The notes under the pieces are model-generated. The model was not told the origin of the DNA, ran no database searches, and saw only the letters and a list, made by a program, of their open reading frames with translations. A program made the position numbers and the translations under genes. This document shows, piece after piece, positions 41,341 through 50,725 of a stretch of DNA of 64,000 nucleotides. The first letter of the stretch is position 1; every line of letters begins with the position of its first letter. The DNA is from an uncultured Prevotellaceae bacterium (lineage in GTDB: Bacteria; Bacteroidota; Bacteroidia; Bacteroidales; Bacteroidaceae), in contig OMXX01000009.1 of the NCBI GenBank assembly GCA_900315105.1, positions 1 through 64,000 of the forward strand. Direction: 5' to 3'.

Positions 41341-43842
41341 ATGAAAAAACTCACAATACTATCCCTGATGCTATTGACATTCATGGTGATGGGATGTAAT
41401 CAACAAAAGGACAATACACTAACAGATGGAACGTTTCACTCTGTAGGACTGAATCTTACTGGAACAATCAATGTTGATGTAACCATTGAGGAACAACGCA
41501 TCACAGATATACATGTTCTTGAAGAAATCAAGTCGTATGCCAGTCAGATAAAGCAGCTATGTGAAAGCATCATAGAGAACCAATCGCCCGAAGTTGATGG
41601 AGTATCAGGTGCAACATATCTTTCCGACGGCATAAAAGACGCTGTACGCGATGCTTTAGCACAGTCAAGAGGCGAGAAACCTGTTCTTGACAATACCAAT
41701 GTAATGAGTTTTACGCCAGGAACATACTCCGTGGAAACCGACGGATTCCTTAGCAAGATCAAGGCTGACGTCACTTTCAGTAAGAATGCTATCGACACCA
41801 TAATAATAAAGGAGTCGAATGAGACGCCCCATGTCGGTCAGAACGCAATTCCACCGACCATACGCAATATGCTAAAAGCCAATGGAACAGGAGTAGATGG
41901 AGTAACAGGTGCCACATTTACAGTAACAGCACTGAGAAAACTTGTAAACGAGGCTGCCGAGAAAGCAGAAGTAACCAATCGTAATAAATTCTATAACAAC
42001 AAATTAACCATGACAGCACACAATATAATAGAAGATACGTGGGATGTAGTAATTGTCGGTGGTGGAGGTGCAGGTCTTTTCGCTGCGGCACAGGCTGCAG
42101 AAGATGGTAATACCGTTCTCGTAATAGAGAGAAATTCAGAACTTGGCGGTAACACCCTGATTGCAGGTGGTATGTATCAGGCTGTTGACCACCACCTAGT
42201 ATGGGACATCAATCATCCAGAAGCCACTTCAGCTATCGGCTTTGATGGTAAAAGGGTTGACAAGGTTAAGGCTACCATAGGAAGTATAGACCAATTAAAA
42301 ACAATTCTCTCATGGAATGAGAAACCTTTTGACGAGAACTACTATCTCACACATGAGTTCGTGGCAGGTGATGTGATAGAATTGTCAAAGCATGGCGTTC
42401 ATCAGGAATTTCTTCCTATCCTCCGCAACCTGAAGAAAGAGATACGAGCATATCTTGCCTATGCTGAACCCAAAATAAAAAAAGGCATGAAAGAGAATGA
42501 GCTTTTGCTTTTCTCTACTACGAACCTGCATATATTCCAGACCTATTATGGAGGCCTTCGTCTGAGCAATGACAAGAAGGAATGGGTATATAGCGACTAC
42601 AATCTTGTAAATCAATTTATTAACGAAGGTGAGAAACTCAAGCCATGGCTTATGAGCATGGGAGTGGAGTTTATGAACACACAGACAACCCTTCCGGGTG
42701 CCATCTGGTATCGTTGCAACAGAATGACCGGCTGCAACACAGATACCGCAGGAGATGGTAAGAAGACATTCTTTGCGAAGAATTGGGGAGCATACGTAAT
42801 GGCTCCTCTCACACACATGCTTCAAGCCAACAAACATAATAAGGTGATTAAATCAACCACAGCCAAGCACCTTATCATGGAGAATGGAAGGGTGACAGGA
42901 GTAAAAGGCATAATGGATGACGGCACGACTGTGGTAGCTCATGCACGAAAAGGTGTGATTATTGCATCTGGAGGCTATGCTGCCAATATAAAGAAGGTAA
43001 TAGAGACCAATAAATACTGGCCAGCAAAATATCTTTCATACCACATGGGCACAACAAACCGTTCTTCTCTTCTGGGTGAAGGTCTGTCGATGGCAACAGA
43101 AATCGGTGCTGACGAGTGCGGCGAGGGATGGACACAACTTCTGCCTCTTGCTTTCTCTGCCGACGGACTAATAGCAAAGGGAAGCGTAGAGACCGCCGTA
43201 TTCATAAGTCCTAAGACAGGAAAACGCTTTGTTGACGAGTGTTCAGAACGTGACGTGCTTTCACTCGCTGCATTCGAAAACGGCATAACATACAAAGGCA
43301 TCAAAGGTACATTCTTCTGTATAAGGGCTGATGTGAAGACCGATGAAGCCGGACTTGACGTCATCACATCCGACATTCCGGGAAAGGAATGGACACGAAC
43401 AGGTAAGGAACTTGCAACCCTTTTCAAGGAGTTGGGAATGAATACCGATGCAAAGGCAGTTCTTGAGACTATCCGCGAATACGACATAGCAGGAATGGAG
43501 AACCGTCAGCCAAAGGATTTCAGGAAACAGCATCAGGTCGGTCTTATCGGTACTGCCAAACGTAAGGCTGATGGAAGCTACGACAAGAGCACATACGATA
43601 TTCTGAATGCAAGACTTCGCATACGTCTCCTTGCCCCATCCCTCCATCATACAATGGGCGGATTGAGAATAGACACAAGTCGTAGGGTACTCGACAAGCA
43701 CGGCAAGCCAATCCCAGGCCTCTATGCAGCAGGTGAGGTTACAGGCGGATTCTTCGGCGGAAACCGTCTTGGCGGTAATGCTCTCACAGAAGTAATGGTA
43801 TCAGGCAGAATAGCAGCTAAAGCCATAAACGGAGAGCACTAA
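41341..43842 (+). CDS. lipoprotein flavin reductase (fumarate/urocanate reductase type) with two FMN-binding domains
   Basis: An 833-aa protein. A lipoprotein signal (LLTFMVMGC, lipid Cys 19) is followed by two tandem FMN-bind domains, each with an attachment-type motif (DGVSGATY near 86-93, DGVTGATF near 186-193). An FAD-binding reductase domain comes from about 235 (VVIVGGGGAGLFAAAQAA, AGEVTGGFFGGNRLGGNA). Relatives use fumarate, urocanate, acrylate or similar as electron acceptor. I chose the ATG at 41341, where the lipoprotein signal begins. The duplicated FMN domain is unusual and no cytochrome domain is present. Confidence 0.88.
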   Translation: MKKLTILSLMLLTFMVMGCNQQKDNTLTDGTFHSVGLNLTGTINVDVTIEEQRITDIHVLEEIKSYASQIKQLCESIIENQSPEVDGVSGATYLSDGIKDAVRDALAQSRGEKPVLDNTNVMSFTPGTYSVETDGFLSKIKADVTFSKNAIDTIIIKESNETPHVGQNAIPPTIRNMLKANGTGVDGVTGATFTVTALRKLVNEAAEKAEVTNRNKFYNNKLTMTAHNIIEDTWDVVIVGGGGAGLFAAAQAAEDGNTVLVIERNSELGGNTLIAGGMYQAVDHHLVWDINHPEATSAIGFDGKRVDKVKATIGSIDQLKTILSWNEKPFDENYYLTHEFVAGDVIELSKHGVHQEFLPILRNLKKEIRAYLAYAEPKIKKGMKENELLLFSTTNLHIFQTYYGGLRLSNDKKEWVYSDYNLVNQFINEGEKLKPWLMSMGVEFMNTQTTLPGAIWYRCNRMTGCNTDTAGDGKKTFFAKNWGAYVMAPLTHMLQANKHNKVIKSTTAKHLIMENGRVTGVKGIMDDGTTVVAHARKGVIIASGGYAANIKKVIETNKYWPAKYLSYHMGTTNRSSLLGEGLSMATEIGADECGEGWTQLLPLAFSADGLIAKGSVETAVFISPKTGKRFVDECSERDVLSLAAFENGITYKGIKGTFFCIRADVKTDEAGLDVITSDIPGKEWTRTGKELATLFKELGMNTDAKAVLETIREYDIAGMENRQPKDFRKQHQVGLIGTAKRKADGSYDKSTYDILNARLRIRLLAPSLHHTMGGLRIDTSRRVLDKHGKPIPGLYAAGEVTGGFFGGNRLGGNALTEVMVSGRIAAKAINGEH

Positions 43843-43849
43843 CTCCTAT

Positions 43850-43965
43850 GTTGCTCTTATGTGACTCTTATGTAACTCCTATTTAAGTCCCATTTTCCGC
43901 CCATCCTATCTCCGTTCCAGAACGGAGGTGAAACGAACAAACAACGGAGGAAGAACGGAGGAATA
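43850..43965. repeat. word repeats (CTCTTATG, AACGGAGGAA)
   Basis: GCTCTTATGTGACTCTTATG words are followed by CTCCGTTCCAGAACGGAG (a palindrome) and then AACGGAGGAAGAACGGAGG. They fill the gap after the flavoprotein stop, and no terminator-like stem with a T tract is present. Confidence 0.7.
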
Positions 43966-44011
43966 GCAAAACCTGAGTTGATATAATAATAAAGAAAATA
44001 TCATAGAAAAT

Positions 44012-44043
44012 GTTGGGATTTTCACTTTTTCTTTGTAATTTTG
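44012..44043 (+). promoter_or_regulatory. Bacteroidetes-type promoter
   Basis: GTTG at 44012-44015, a 20-bp spacer and TAATTTTG at 44036-44043. It drives 44097. Confidence 0.7.
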
Positions 44044-44096
44044 TCATCGAACTCACGTTAGGTTAACGTAAATCCAGTTTTCATAAATACGAAACA

Positions 44097-44813
44097 ATGG
44101 ATATGGACATAAAAACAGAAAGAATAGACCTCGGAACATTCCAAAAAATGTGGAATGGTGAAATAGATGCTATACACGACCAAATGGTTGATGTTCTGGA
44201 AGATTCATCCGTATGGCAGTTCGTACTTGACGAGACTAATAATGGTAGTGCAAAGGTGTTTGAGTTTTTCATGGAATATGAAATGCCTTCAAGACACGCC
44301 CTTATCCAACTTATGAACACAGTACCTAATGAATGGTATGAACTAAGCGAGGAGGAACTCTATGAGCGTATAGGAATCAATCAATTCGAGGAATTCGCCA
44401 TTATTTACTATATTCTATTGGAAAAAGCTAAAGTTCCTGGATTCTATAAGGGTGATGTCGGCAACATGTATTATGATGGATTTTGGCTAATACAACCATT
44501 GTTTAAGAACGAAAACGAAAGGTTGACCAGAAAAATCATCAATACTGCATTACAATATGGTTATGTGGAAACATACGAAGATTGGCTGGATTTACAGAAA
44601 AAAGAAATTGCAGGAAACGAGAAATCATCTCAGAAACTCGGATTTGCCTTTGGGATTCTGTTGATGACATTACTGGTGATATTAATTGTATATTTATTAA
44701 TACACATAGATGCTGCAACCTTTGCATATGGAGGACTCATCATCTGTTTGGTAGCATTACTTATATATTGGCTTGTAAAGGGAAGAAAACAGCAAAAAAC
44801 TATTCCTGATTGA
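44097..44813 (+). CDS. C-terminally membrane-anchored protein of unknown function
   Basis: A 238-aa protein. The N-terminal 175 residues are soluble, acidic and helical (LGTFQKMWNGEIDAIHDQMV, YELSEEELYERIGINQFEEF). Two membrane helices follow near 182-203 (FAFGILLMTLLVILIVYLLI) and 208-228 (FAYGGLIICLVALLIYWL), with a basic end. There is no signal peptide, so the large domain should face the cytosol. I recognise no family. It has its own promoter (44012-44043) and terminator (44843-44880). Confidence 0.8.
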   Translation: MDMDIKTERIDLGTFQKMWNGEIDAIHDQMVDVLEDSSVWQFVLDETNNGSAKVFEFFMEYEMPSRHALIQLMNTVPNEWYELSEEELYERIGINQFEEFAIIYYILLEKAKVPGFYKGDVGNMYYDGFWLIQPLFKNENERLTRKIINTALQYGYVETYEDWLDLQKKEIAGNEKSSQKLGFAFGILLMTLLVILIVYLLIHIDAATFAYGGLIICLVALLIYWLVKGRKQQKTIPD

Positions 44814-44842
44814 CTTTGGTTCAGAATAAATTTAATAACAAA

Positions 44843-44880
44843 GAAATGACGTGATGTTTTTGCATCACGTCATTTCTCTT
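44843..44880. terminator. strong terminator between convergent units
   Basis: A 14-bp perfect stem pairs GAAATGACGTGATG (44843-44856) with CATCACGTCATTTC (44863-44876), then a T-rich run. On the minus strand it directly follows the cimA remnant and was probably that gene's terminator. Confidence 0.9.
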
Positions 44881-44881
44881 T

Positions 44882-44941
44882 TTAATTGTTTTCAATCTGA
44901 TTCAGAATTTTGAATGTTGCCTTGATGGCAGTTTCAATATT
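44882..44941 (-). pseudogene. 3'-end remnant of a second citramalate/isopropylmalate synthase gene
   Basis: The minus strand encodes NIETAIKATFKILNQIENN and a stop codon. The intact cimA-like gene at 49019 ends QTEAAIKATFKMLNQIENN, so about 16 of 19 residues agree while many third positions differ. It is therefore an older or foreign copy, not a fresh duplication. Only these last 19 codons remain. They sit 7 bp after the stop of the transglutaminase gene (44949) and directly before the terminator 44843-44880. Confidence 0.8.
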
Positions 44942-44948
44942 AGAAGAG

Positions 44949-46826
44949 CTATCCCTTTACTAATACCACACGAGAGTTATATGCCTTCTGCACATTCCTT
45001 TGCATCTCAAGAAGACGTTGACGTGCTTCTGGAGCGTATGTGCCACTATGAATATCCAAAACAAGGGACACACGTAGGTGGCCATTCTCTAAGGCCACGT
45101 GTTGACGGAATGCCCCGAACTCCTCCACAATATCTATATTTGCAGGAATAGACTCAACAGAACATCCTTCAGGTATCTCTATCAAAATCTCATCCTCATT
45201 CCTATAGCCATGACGTATCTTCATCTGCAAACGCTGAGAGGCCAAAGTATCTGCTATTACAACAGGCGAGAATCCCTTGTGAGAAGGATTGATTGGAACG
45301 AACAACCTTCGTCCTGTAAGATTGGCATACTTGGCACAAACTCCATCAAGATGCGTCTTGAGTTGGGCTGTATCGAACGGTTTACTTGAATCCTTAACGG
45401 AAATGGAGCCAAACGATGTGTTAGGCAACTTATACCACGATGAGATTGTCGTTCTTTGTTCCTGTTCTTTTTCCTTCAGAAGATGGAATTTCTCCGAATA
45501 CCTATGATTATTAAACACTTCATCTATCGATACATCGGCAGAAGCGTCACGACGAATGGCTATCCTTACATCTGCGTGTCGCAGGTTTAGAGAATCTGCA
45601 TATTCCGGCAACCTCACAATATGACATCCATCCGAAGACAACAATAAAGCATCATGTCCTGATATGCCTTCATGAATATACCCAGGAGATAACTTAGAGT
45701 TGGTACACTCCAACCATACAGTATCCTTTCCCTGTTCGAGCAGGGCTGCCAATACCATATGATTCAATTGATTGACATTGGCAAAATCAGGAATCAGCCT
45801 TGAGTCTTCCGTTCCTATTGCCACGAGCCTACTGTCTATCCCAATGTCTTTAAGCAGAGTGTGCATATAGTTACTCAATCCCTTACAATCACCCAAGCCC
45901 GTGACAGCTACGGATACAGCAGTTGCAGGCTGATAACCTCCTATACCAAGTTGCAGACTTACATATCGGGTATTCCTACCCATATACTCATATAGTTTCG
46001 CTATCTTCTCACGTTCAGTATGACAATCAGCAATAACCTCGCGAACTTTTTCCAGATGTGACTCCGGAAGCAACTGACGATCCTCTACCAAACCATAATT
46101 CCAACTGCCAAAAGATGACCATGAAGACATGCTACCCATAGTTCCGTAGTATGAAAACTTCTCAGGAGAAAAAAACACATAAGGAGCCTGTTCATCAAGA
46201 GAAGGGGCATAAGGCACGCGAGTCAATGGGGCAATCCCATTCAAGGTAAATCGAAGAATCTTATTCCTTCCAACCTGTTCCACCACAGGTTCTGCAGACA
46301 TGTTCATCGGCTTATATCTGATATTCACCTCATTTTCCGGCCATTCTATTTGATATACAGCCTTGGAGACCTTCATACCATATTGCTTTTGCGGCCAGAA
46401 AGAAGGATAACTCAGCACATTTGCATTTCTGATAATCTTCTCTGTTCTCGTAATGATGACAGGATACGAAGGTGGAATAACCTCCGCTATCAGTCGGTAG
46501 AAATCTGTTGCCAGATCACGTGAATACTCAAATCTTTGCAATTCACTTTTCTTGACCTTACGGAGAACATTTCCAAGAACATCAGTCATCACATACTCAA
46601 ACCGTGACAATTCCGTATCGTTATCCATACCGATTACAATATTTGCCAGATCTGCATTATTGCTGTTCATCAGCATAAACTTCTGATGATGCTCACATGA
46701 ATAGTAGCTAAGGCTCTTCACTTTTACTGAGGTACTATCCAAAAGCACAACCACGTCCGCTTTCTGTGCATTTGTCATTGCACAGCAAACAAACAGCAAA
46801 CAGAAGATTAAGAGTCGTCTTATCAT
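44949..46826 (-). CDS. secreted transglutaminase-like protein with a complete Cys/His pair
   Basis: A 625-aa protein with a signal peptide (LIFCLLFVCCAMTNAQ). The N-terminal beta region is DUF3857-like. A transglutaminase-like core around 265-380 has Cys in GLGDCKGLSNYMHTLL, His in NQLNHMVLAA and an acidic residue in WLECT (Glu where Asp is usual). C-terminal strands follow. It is likely a periplasmic protease or amidase-type enzyme of unknown target. Its start overlaps the stop of the partner gene by 4 bp (ATGA), so the two are made together. Confidence 0.85.
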   Translation of the reverse strand: MIRRLLIFCLLFVCCAMTNAQKADVVVLLDSTSVKVKSLSYYSCEHHQKFMLMNSNNADLANIVIGMDNDTELSRFEYVMTDVLGNVLRKVKKSELQRFEYSRDLATDFYRLIAEVIPPSYPVIITRTEKIIRNANVLSYPSFWPQKQYGMKVSKAVYQIEWPENEVNIRYKPMNMSAEPVVEQVGRNKILRFTLNGIAPLTRVPYAPSLDEQAPYVFFSPEKFSYYGTMGSMSSWSSFGSWNYGLVEDRQLLPESHLEKVREVIADCHTEREKIAKLYEYMGRNTRYVSLQLGIGGYQPATAVSVAVTGLGDCKGLSNYMHTLLKDIGIDSRLVAIGTEDSRLIPDFANVNQLNHMVLAALLEQGKDTVWLECTNSKLSPGYIHEGISGHDALLLSSDGCHIVRLPEYADSLNLRHADVRIAIRRDASADVSIDEVFNNHRYSEKFHLLKEKEQEQRTTISSWYKLPNTSFGSISVKDSSKPFDTAQLKTHLDGVCAKYANLTGRRLFVPINPSHKGFSPVVIADTLASQRLQMKIRHGYRNEDEILIEIPEGCSVESIPANIDIVEEFGAFRQHVALENGHLRVSLVLDIHSGTYAPEARQRLLEMQRNVQKAYNSRVVLVKG

Positions 46827-48841
46827 TTCTTCTTGAAAACTATCATATCACCCATACTCTGAGAGGACATATCATACAATTTCTTAATCGCCGTATATTC
46901 TTCAGAATCAAATTTCATTCTCTTACAAATGAATGTATATGAAAGACGTACAATATCCTCTTTCTTATTGCAGACCATCTTTACCGTCATGGAGCGATCA
47001 GGAAGCGTAAGTTCATAGGATTTAGGACACTCTTCCGCCTCATAACCTTCTGGTATTTTGACATCAACATAGTAATTTACAGTAACAGGAGTCGGCATTT
47101 CAATAGGAAGTTCACGAGTCTCTTCCTTAAAAGGAGAATCACCGATAGGATTGAAGACAAAAGGACTTACATAAATATGGTCATCGGTAGTTTCTACACT
47201 CTTATGGAACTTAACCGTACGCTTCACCACGGTACCATAATCATTTTTACCTGTAATTCCAAGAGAATCAATCATGACACCATACTTCTCCTGAAGGGTA
47301 TGTACATAATCAATGGAATCCTTGGCTTTATGGTAGTCCAACTTAAACTCTCGTGCAGAGTTCATGAGATATTGCGTGGATATGTCACCCTTTACCGAAC
47401 CGTCCGCAGAAACTTCGATATTTGACATATGTACCGTTCTATGCTGTGCAAGTTTGGTCAAATCCACCCACGAACCAGCTATTTTCTTGCCAATCTTACG
47501 ACCTGTTGTAACATAGAGATTAGGGGCGAGTACATTAATTGCTCCATAAGGATCAGTTCCATCTACATAACAAGTACCATGTGTAGTCTCAACCGCAACA
47601 ATGAATGTATTAAATGCATTTGCCGTTGGGTGGATAGGAAGACGACCATGACGACGGGTACTTATATAGACGGGATATGATGTAAAGCCGAGATCATTAA
47701 ACACATTTATAAGCATCATGTTTACATCGGCCGTACTTCCACTTTTTTTCTTTACTATAGTACTTGCAAACTCAGGAACATTGCTATAATTTCCATTCCA
47801 TGCCACATGAGAAGCTACGAACCTCACGGCTGCACCAATACGCTCATCCTCATTGGCAATCTGAGAAATTCCACTAGCAGCCAGTTCATCCTTCAGTTTG
47901 CTCTTATCATTTAGATGCGTACCAATCTCATCCTGATCAAGAATGAGCTTATCAGCCTGTTCCCAAGTCATACCAACATTATACACCGCATTATTTGGAA
48001 ACTGCGTTGTCTTGAGGTCGCATACAACCTTTGCTGCGTAGTCATCAATATTCCATACATATGGAACATCACGAAGAGCTGGCATATTGAAGGCCTCCAC
48101 CTCATAGCAATTGCTGTTACAACTCTTCATATTACGTGCATCCGATCCACTTTTTATATCCACCTTACCTATATATGTCTTACTCTTCACATTACTCAAT
48201 TTCAACGGAGCCTCGACATTGAAAATAAGTACAGCCGGAATTTCCATGAAATACTTCTGATATATGATCGGAATTTCCTTCTGCATCTCATAATCGTATA
48301 TGTTATAGAATCTTGTACTGAACAATCGGTAAGAAACTTCTATAACACTACCCTTCTGCACCATAGGAACACTAAACTTTCGCAACATGTGATGCTCCCC
48401 CACCTTCTCATCGCGAATAAGCTTTGGGGTTACTTTGGTAGCCTCAATCTTGCCCTTTTCATTCAAATTATATGAAGCTGCAGAAAAATCACTAAACTCC
48501 TCCAGATTTTTGCCTTCGTCATCAACATAATAAGAGATAGCAAAGTCTCCATATTTCTTACCCTCATCCTTAAGAACCTTAATACGAATCCTGTAGTTAT
48601 AAGAAATCGACATGTTGTACATAGATGACATCGAATATATAACATCACATGACTGCATGAGTATAACAGCATCAGCATCAGGATCCTGAGCATATTCTGT
48701 CATATTCATCTCTTCCATAGTCGGCTTTCCGAATTTCTTATTGACCGTAAGAGGGGCATCTGATGATTCAGATAAAGCAAAAACTGGAGATGCCACACAA
48801 AAAATCAATAATAGATTAAGGAGTTTTAACGATAAATTCAT
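46823..48841 (-). CDS. DUF3857 / transglutaminase-fold protein, probably inactive
   Basis: A 672-aa protein with a signal peptide (LLIFCVASPVFALS). A DUF3857 domain spans about 45-260 (YRIRIKVLKDEGKKYGDF), followed by a transglutaminase fold near 330-450. The usual catalytic Cys position reads KSGSTADVNMML and the His position reads NAFNTFIVAV, so Cys and His are both absent; the acidic YVDGTDPY is kept. It may be a non-catalytic partner of the downstream protein. I chose MNLSLKLL (48841), where the signal peptide begins. The promoter is at 48883-48914. Confidence 0.85.
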   Translation of the reverse strand: MNLSLKLLNLLLIFCVASPVFALSESSDAPLTVNKKFGKPTMEEMNMTEYAQDPDADAVILMQSCDVIYSMSSMYNMSISYNYRIRIKVLKDEGKKYGDFAISYYVDDEGKNLEEFSDFSAASYNLNEKGKIEATKVTPKLIRDEKVGEHHMLRKFSVPMVQKGSVIEVSYRLFSTRFYNIYDYEMQKEIPIIYQKYFMEIPAVLIFNVEAPLKLSNVKSKTYIGKVDIKSGSDARNMKSCNSNCYEVEAFNMPALRDVPYVWNIDDYAAKVVCDLKTTQFPNNAVYNVGMTWEQADKLILDQDEIGTHLNDKSKLKDELAASGISQIANEDERIGAAVRFVASHVAWNGNYSNVPEFASTIVKKKSGSTADVNMMLINVFNDLGFTSYPVYISTRRHGRLPIHPTANAFNTFIVAVETTHGTCYVDGTDPYGAINVLAPNLYVTTGRKIGKKIAGSWVDLTKLAQHRTVHMSNIEVSADGSVKGDISTQYLMNSAREFKLDYHKAKDSIDYVHTLQEKYGVMIDSLGITGKNDYGTVVKRTVKFHKSVETTDDHIYVSPFVFNPIGDSPFKEETRELPIEMPTPVTVNYYVDVKIPEGYEAEECPKSYELTLPDRSMTVKMVCNKKEDIVRLSYTFICKRMKFDSEEYTAIKKLYDMSSQSMGDMIVFKKK

Positions 48842-48882
48842 GTCTTCAGTAAACTTTTTAATTGAACTTTGTAGTCTTAATG

Positions 48883-48914
48883 CAAAATTACTAATAAAAT
48901 CTGAAATAAACAAG
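48883..48914 (-). promoter_or_regulatory. promoter of the transglutaminase pair
   Basis: Minus-strand TAATTTTG (48883-48890), a 20-bp spacer and CTTG (48911-48914). Confidence 0.7.
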
Positions 48915-48972
48915 ATTTTTCGAAAAAAGATTAATTTTAACATAAAACAGATAGAATAAAGTTACAACATAC

Positions 48973-49012
48973 AAAAAAAAGAAGTTCAAGAATATTCTAT
49001 TCCTTGAACTTC
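48973..49012 (-). terminator. terminator of the leu operon
   Basis: A 10-bp stem pairs GAAGTTCAAG (49012-49003 on the minus strand) with CTTGAACTTC (48990-48981), followed by eight T. It lies 6 bp after the cimA-like stop. Confidence 0.9.
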
Positions 49013-49018
49013 CAATTA

Positions 49019-50545
49019 TCAATTATTCTCTATCTGATTCAACATCTTGAACGTTGCCTTGATAGCGGCTTCCGTCTGGTCGGCATCGAGTGCGCGAGTG
49101 CGGATTACCTTACCGTCGAGCAATTTCCAAGTGATGACCGTTTGAACGAGGGCATCGGTACGACCGCCCGGTGGAATGGTGACGGCATAGTTGAGCAAAT
49201 CAGGCAACTTACGCCCAAGGTTATCGCGATAGATGCGGCGGAGAGCCTTTACGAAGGCATCATACTGACCATCACCCGTAGCATCACCATAGAACTCCTG
49301 TCCGTTGATGCTCACCTTGATTGATGCAAGCGGCTTTATGCCATACGAGAGGCTGACCATGTAGCCGAGCAACTTCACGTTCTCGTCAGGTGTATCGTGT
49401 TTCAGTACATCGGAAACGATGAAGGGGAGGTCTTCGGGAGTGACGACAGACTTACGGTCGCCAAGTTCGGTGATACGCTGCGTTATCTTCTTCACCTGCT
49501 CAGGAGTAAGCTCAAGACCGAGTTCCTGAAGGTTCATCTCGATATTTGCCTTGCCCGATGCCTTGCCAAGCGCATACTCACGCTTTCTGCCGAAACGCTC
49601 CGGCACAAGTTCGTTGCAATAGAGCTTATCCTTGTTGTCGCCGTCAGCATGAACGCCTGCTACCTGAGTAAAGACATTCTCACCAACGATTGGCTGATTA
49701 GGTGCTACGACAACACCCGAATAGCCTTCCACAACGCGACTGATATCATTAAGCACGTCTTCCTTTATTGATGTCTCAACACCGAGATGATCGTGAAGAA
49801 TTGCCTGAACGGAAGCGAGAGGAGCATTACCACAACGCTCTCCGAGTCCGTTGACCGTGACATGAACACCAGAAGCGCCTTCGGAAACCGCAGCCATAGT
49901 GTTGCTTACGGCAAGGTCATAGTCATTATGTCCGTGGAACTCGAAACGGAGGTCTGGGAAACGGCTTGTCATCTCACGGAAGAAAGCCCCCGTCTGCATT
50001 GGAGTAAGCACACCGAGGGTATCAGGCAGCATGAAACGCATGATTCCGCAGTCCTTGAGCGAATCTATCATGTGATAGACATACTCAGGACTATCCTTCA
50101 TGCCATTGCTCCAATCCTCAAGGTAGATGTTCACCTTGAGGCCCTGCTCATGCGCATAGTTAATCGCCTCCTTGATATCTGCAATATGCTCGTCAGGAGT
50201 GCGCTTGAGCTGCTTTGTGCAATGCTTCTCAGAACCTTTGGTAAGGAGATTTATGACAGAGCCACCGCATTCCGTGATCCAATCGACCGAACGACCGCCA
50301 TCACAGAATCCGAGTACCTCTACCCTATCCAACATACCCGCGCCCTTCGCATAGCGACAAACCATCTTAACGGCTTCCTTCTCGCCCTCGCTGACACGTG
50401 CAGAGGCAATCTCTATACGGTCAACATTGACATCACGCAACAGCATACGCGCTATCACGAGTTTCTCATGCGGAAGGAATGAAACGCCGTTGGTCTGTTC
50501 TCCATCACGAAGGGTGGAGTCCATTATTTCTATTTTTTGTTGCAT
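49019..50545 (-). CDS. cimA: isopropylmalate synthase-family enzyme, probable (R)-citramalate synthase
   Basis: A 508-aa protein. The HMGL-like TIM barrel has the catalytic and metal motifs STLRDGEQTNGVSF and FEFHGHNDYDLA. A C-terminal LeuA-type allosteric domain spans about 400-500 (GIKPLASIKVSINGQEFYGD). It differs strongly from the true LeuA at 52892, and leuA-leuC-leuD-this gene is the order I recall in Bacteroides. Citramalate synthase (pyruvate + acetyl-CoA, for isoleucine) is therefore the likely role, though a second isopropylmalate or homocitrate-type activity is not excluded. It is last in the leu operon. Confidence 0.8.
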   Translation of the reverse strand: MQQKIEIMDSTLRDGEQTNGVSFLPHEKLVIARMLLRDVNVDRIEIASARVSEGEKEAVKMVCRYAKGAGMLDRVEVLGFCDGGRSVDWITECGGSVINLLTKGSEKHCTKQLKRTPDEHIADIKEAINYAHEQGLKVNIYLEDWSNGMKDSPEYVYHMIDSLKDCGIMRFMLPDTLGVLTPMQTGAFFREMTSRFPDLRFEFHGHNDYDLAVSNTMAAVSEGASGVHVTVNGLGERCGNAPLASVQAILHDHLGVETSIKEDVLNDISRVVEGYSGVVVAPNQPIVGENVFTQVAGVHADGDNKDKLYCNELVPERFGRKREYALGKASGKANIEMNLQELGLELTPEQVKKITQRITELGDRKSVVTPEDLPFIVSDVLKHDTPDENVKLLGYMVSLSYGIKPLASIKVSINGQEFYGDATGDGQYDAFVKALRRIYRDNLGRKLPDLLNYAVTIPPGGRTDALVQTVITWKLLDGKVIRTRALDADQTEAAIKATFKMLNQIENN

Positions 50546-50566
50546 AAGTTAATCATACCGGCCCCT

Positions 50567-50703
50567 CACCTGCCCTACGGGCATCCTCTCCCCAAGGGGC
50601 GAGGAGGAAGTTACATTTGTTCGCTAAAAACGTGATTGGAAATACATACTTCCCCCTCGCCCCTTGGGGAGAGGGTGTCACGTAGTGACGGGTGAGGGGC
50701 CGT
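50567..50703. repeat. inverted repeat pair filling the leuD-cimA gap
   Basis: The left arm (50571-50620) contains GGCCCCTCACC and CTCTCCCCAAGGGGCGAG. The right arm (50648-50703) is its complement (CTCGCCCCTTGGGGAGAG, GGTGAGGGGCC). The right arm ends about 22 bp from the leuD stop and the left arm lies about 22 bp from the cimA start. Confidence 0.85.
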
Positions 50704-50725
50704 TGGGGTCGTTAGGGCCGTTGGG

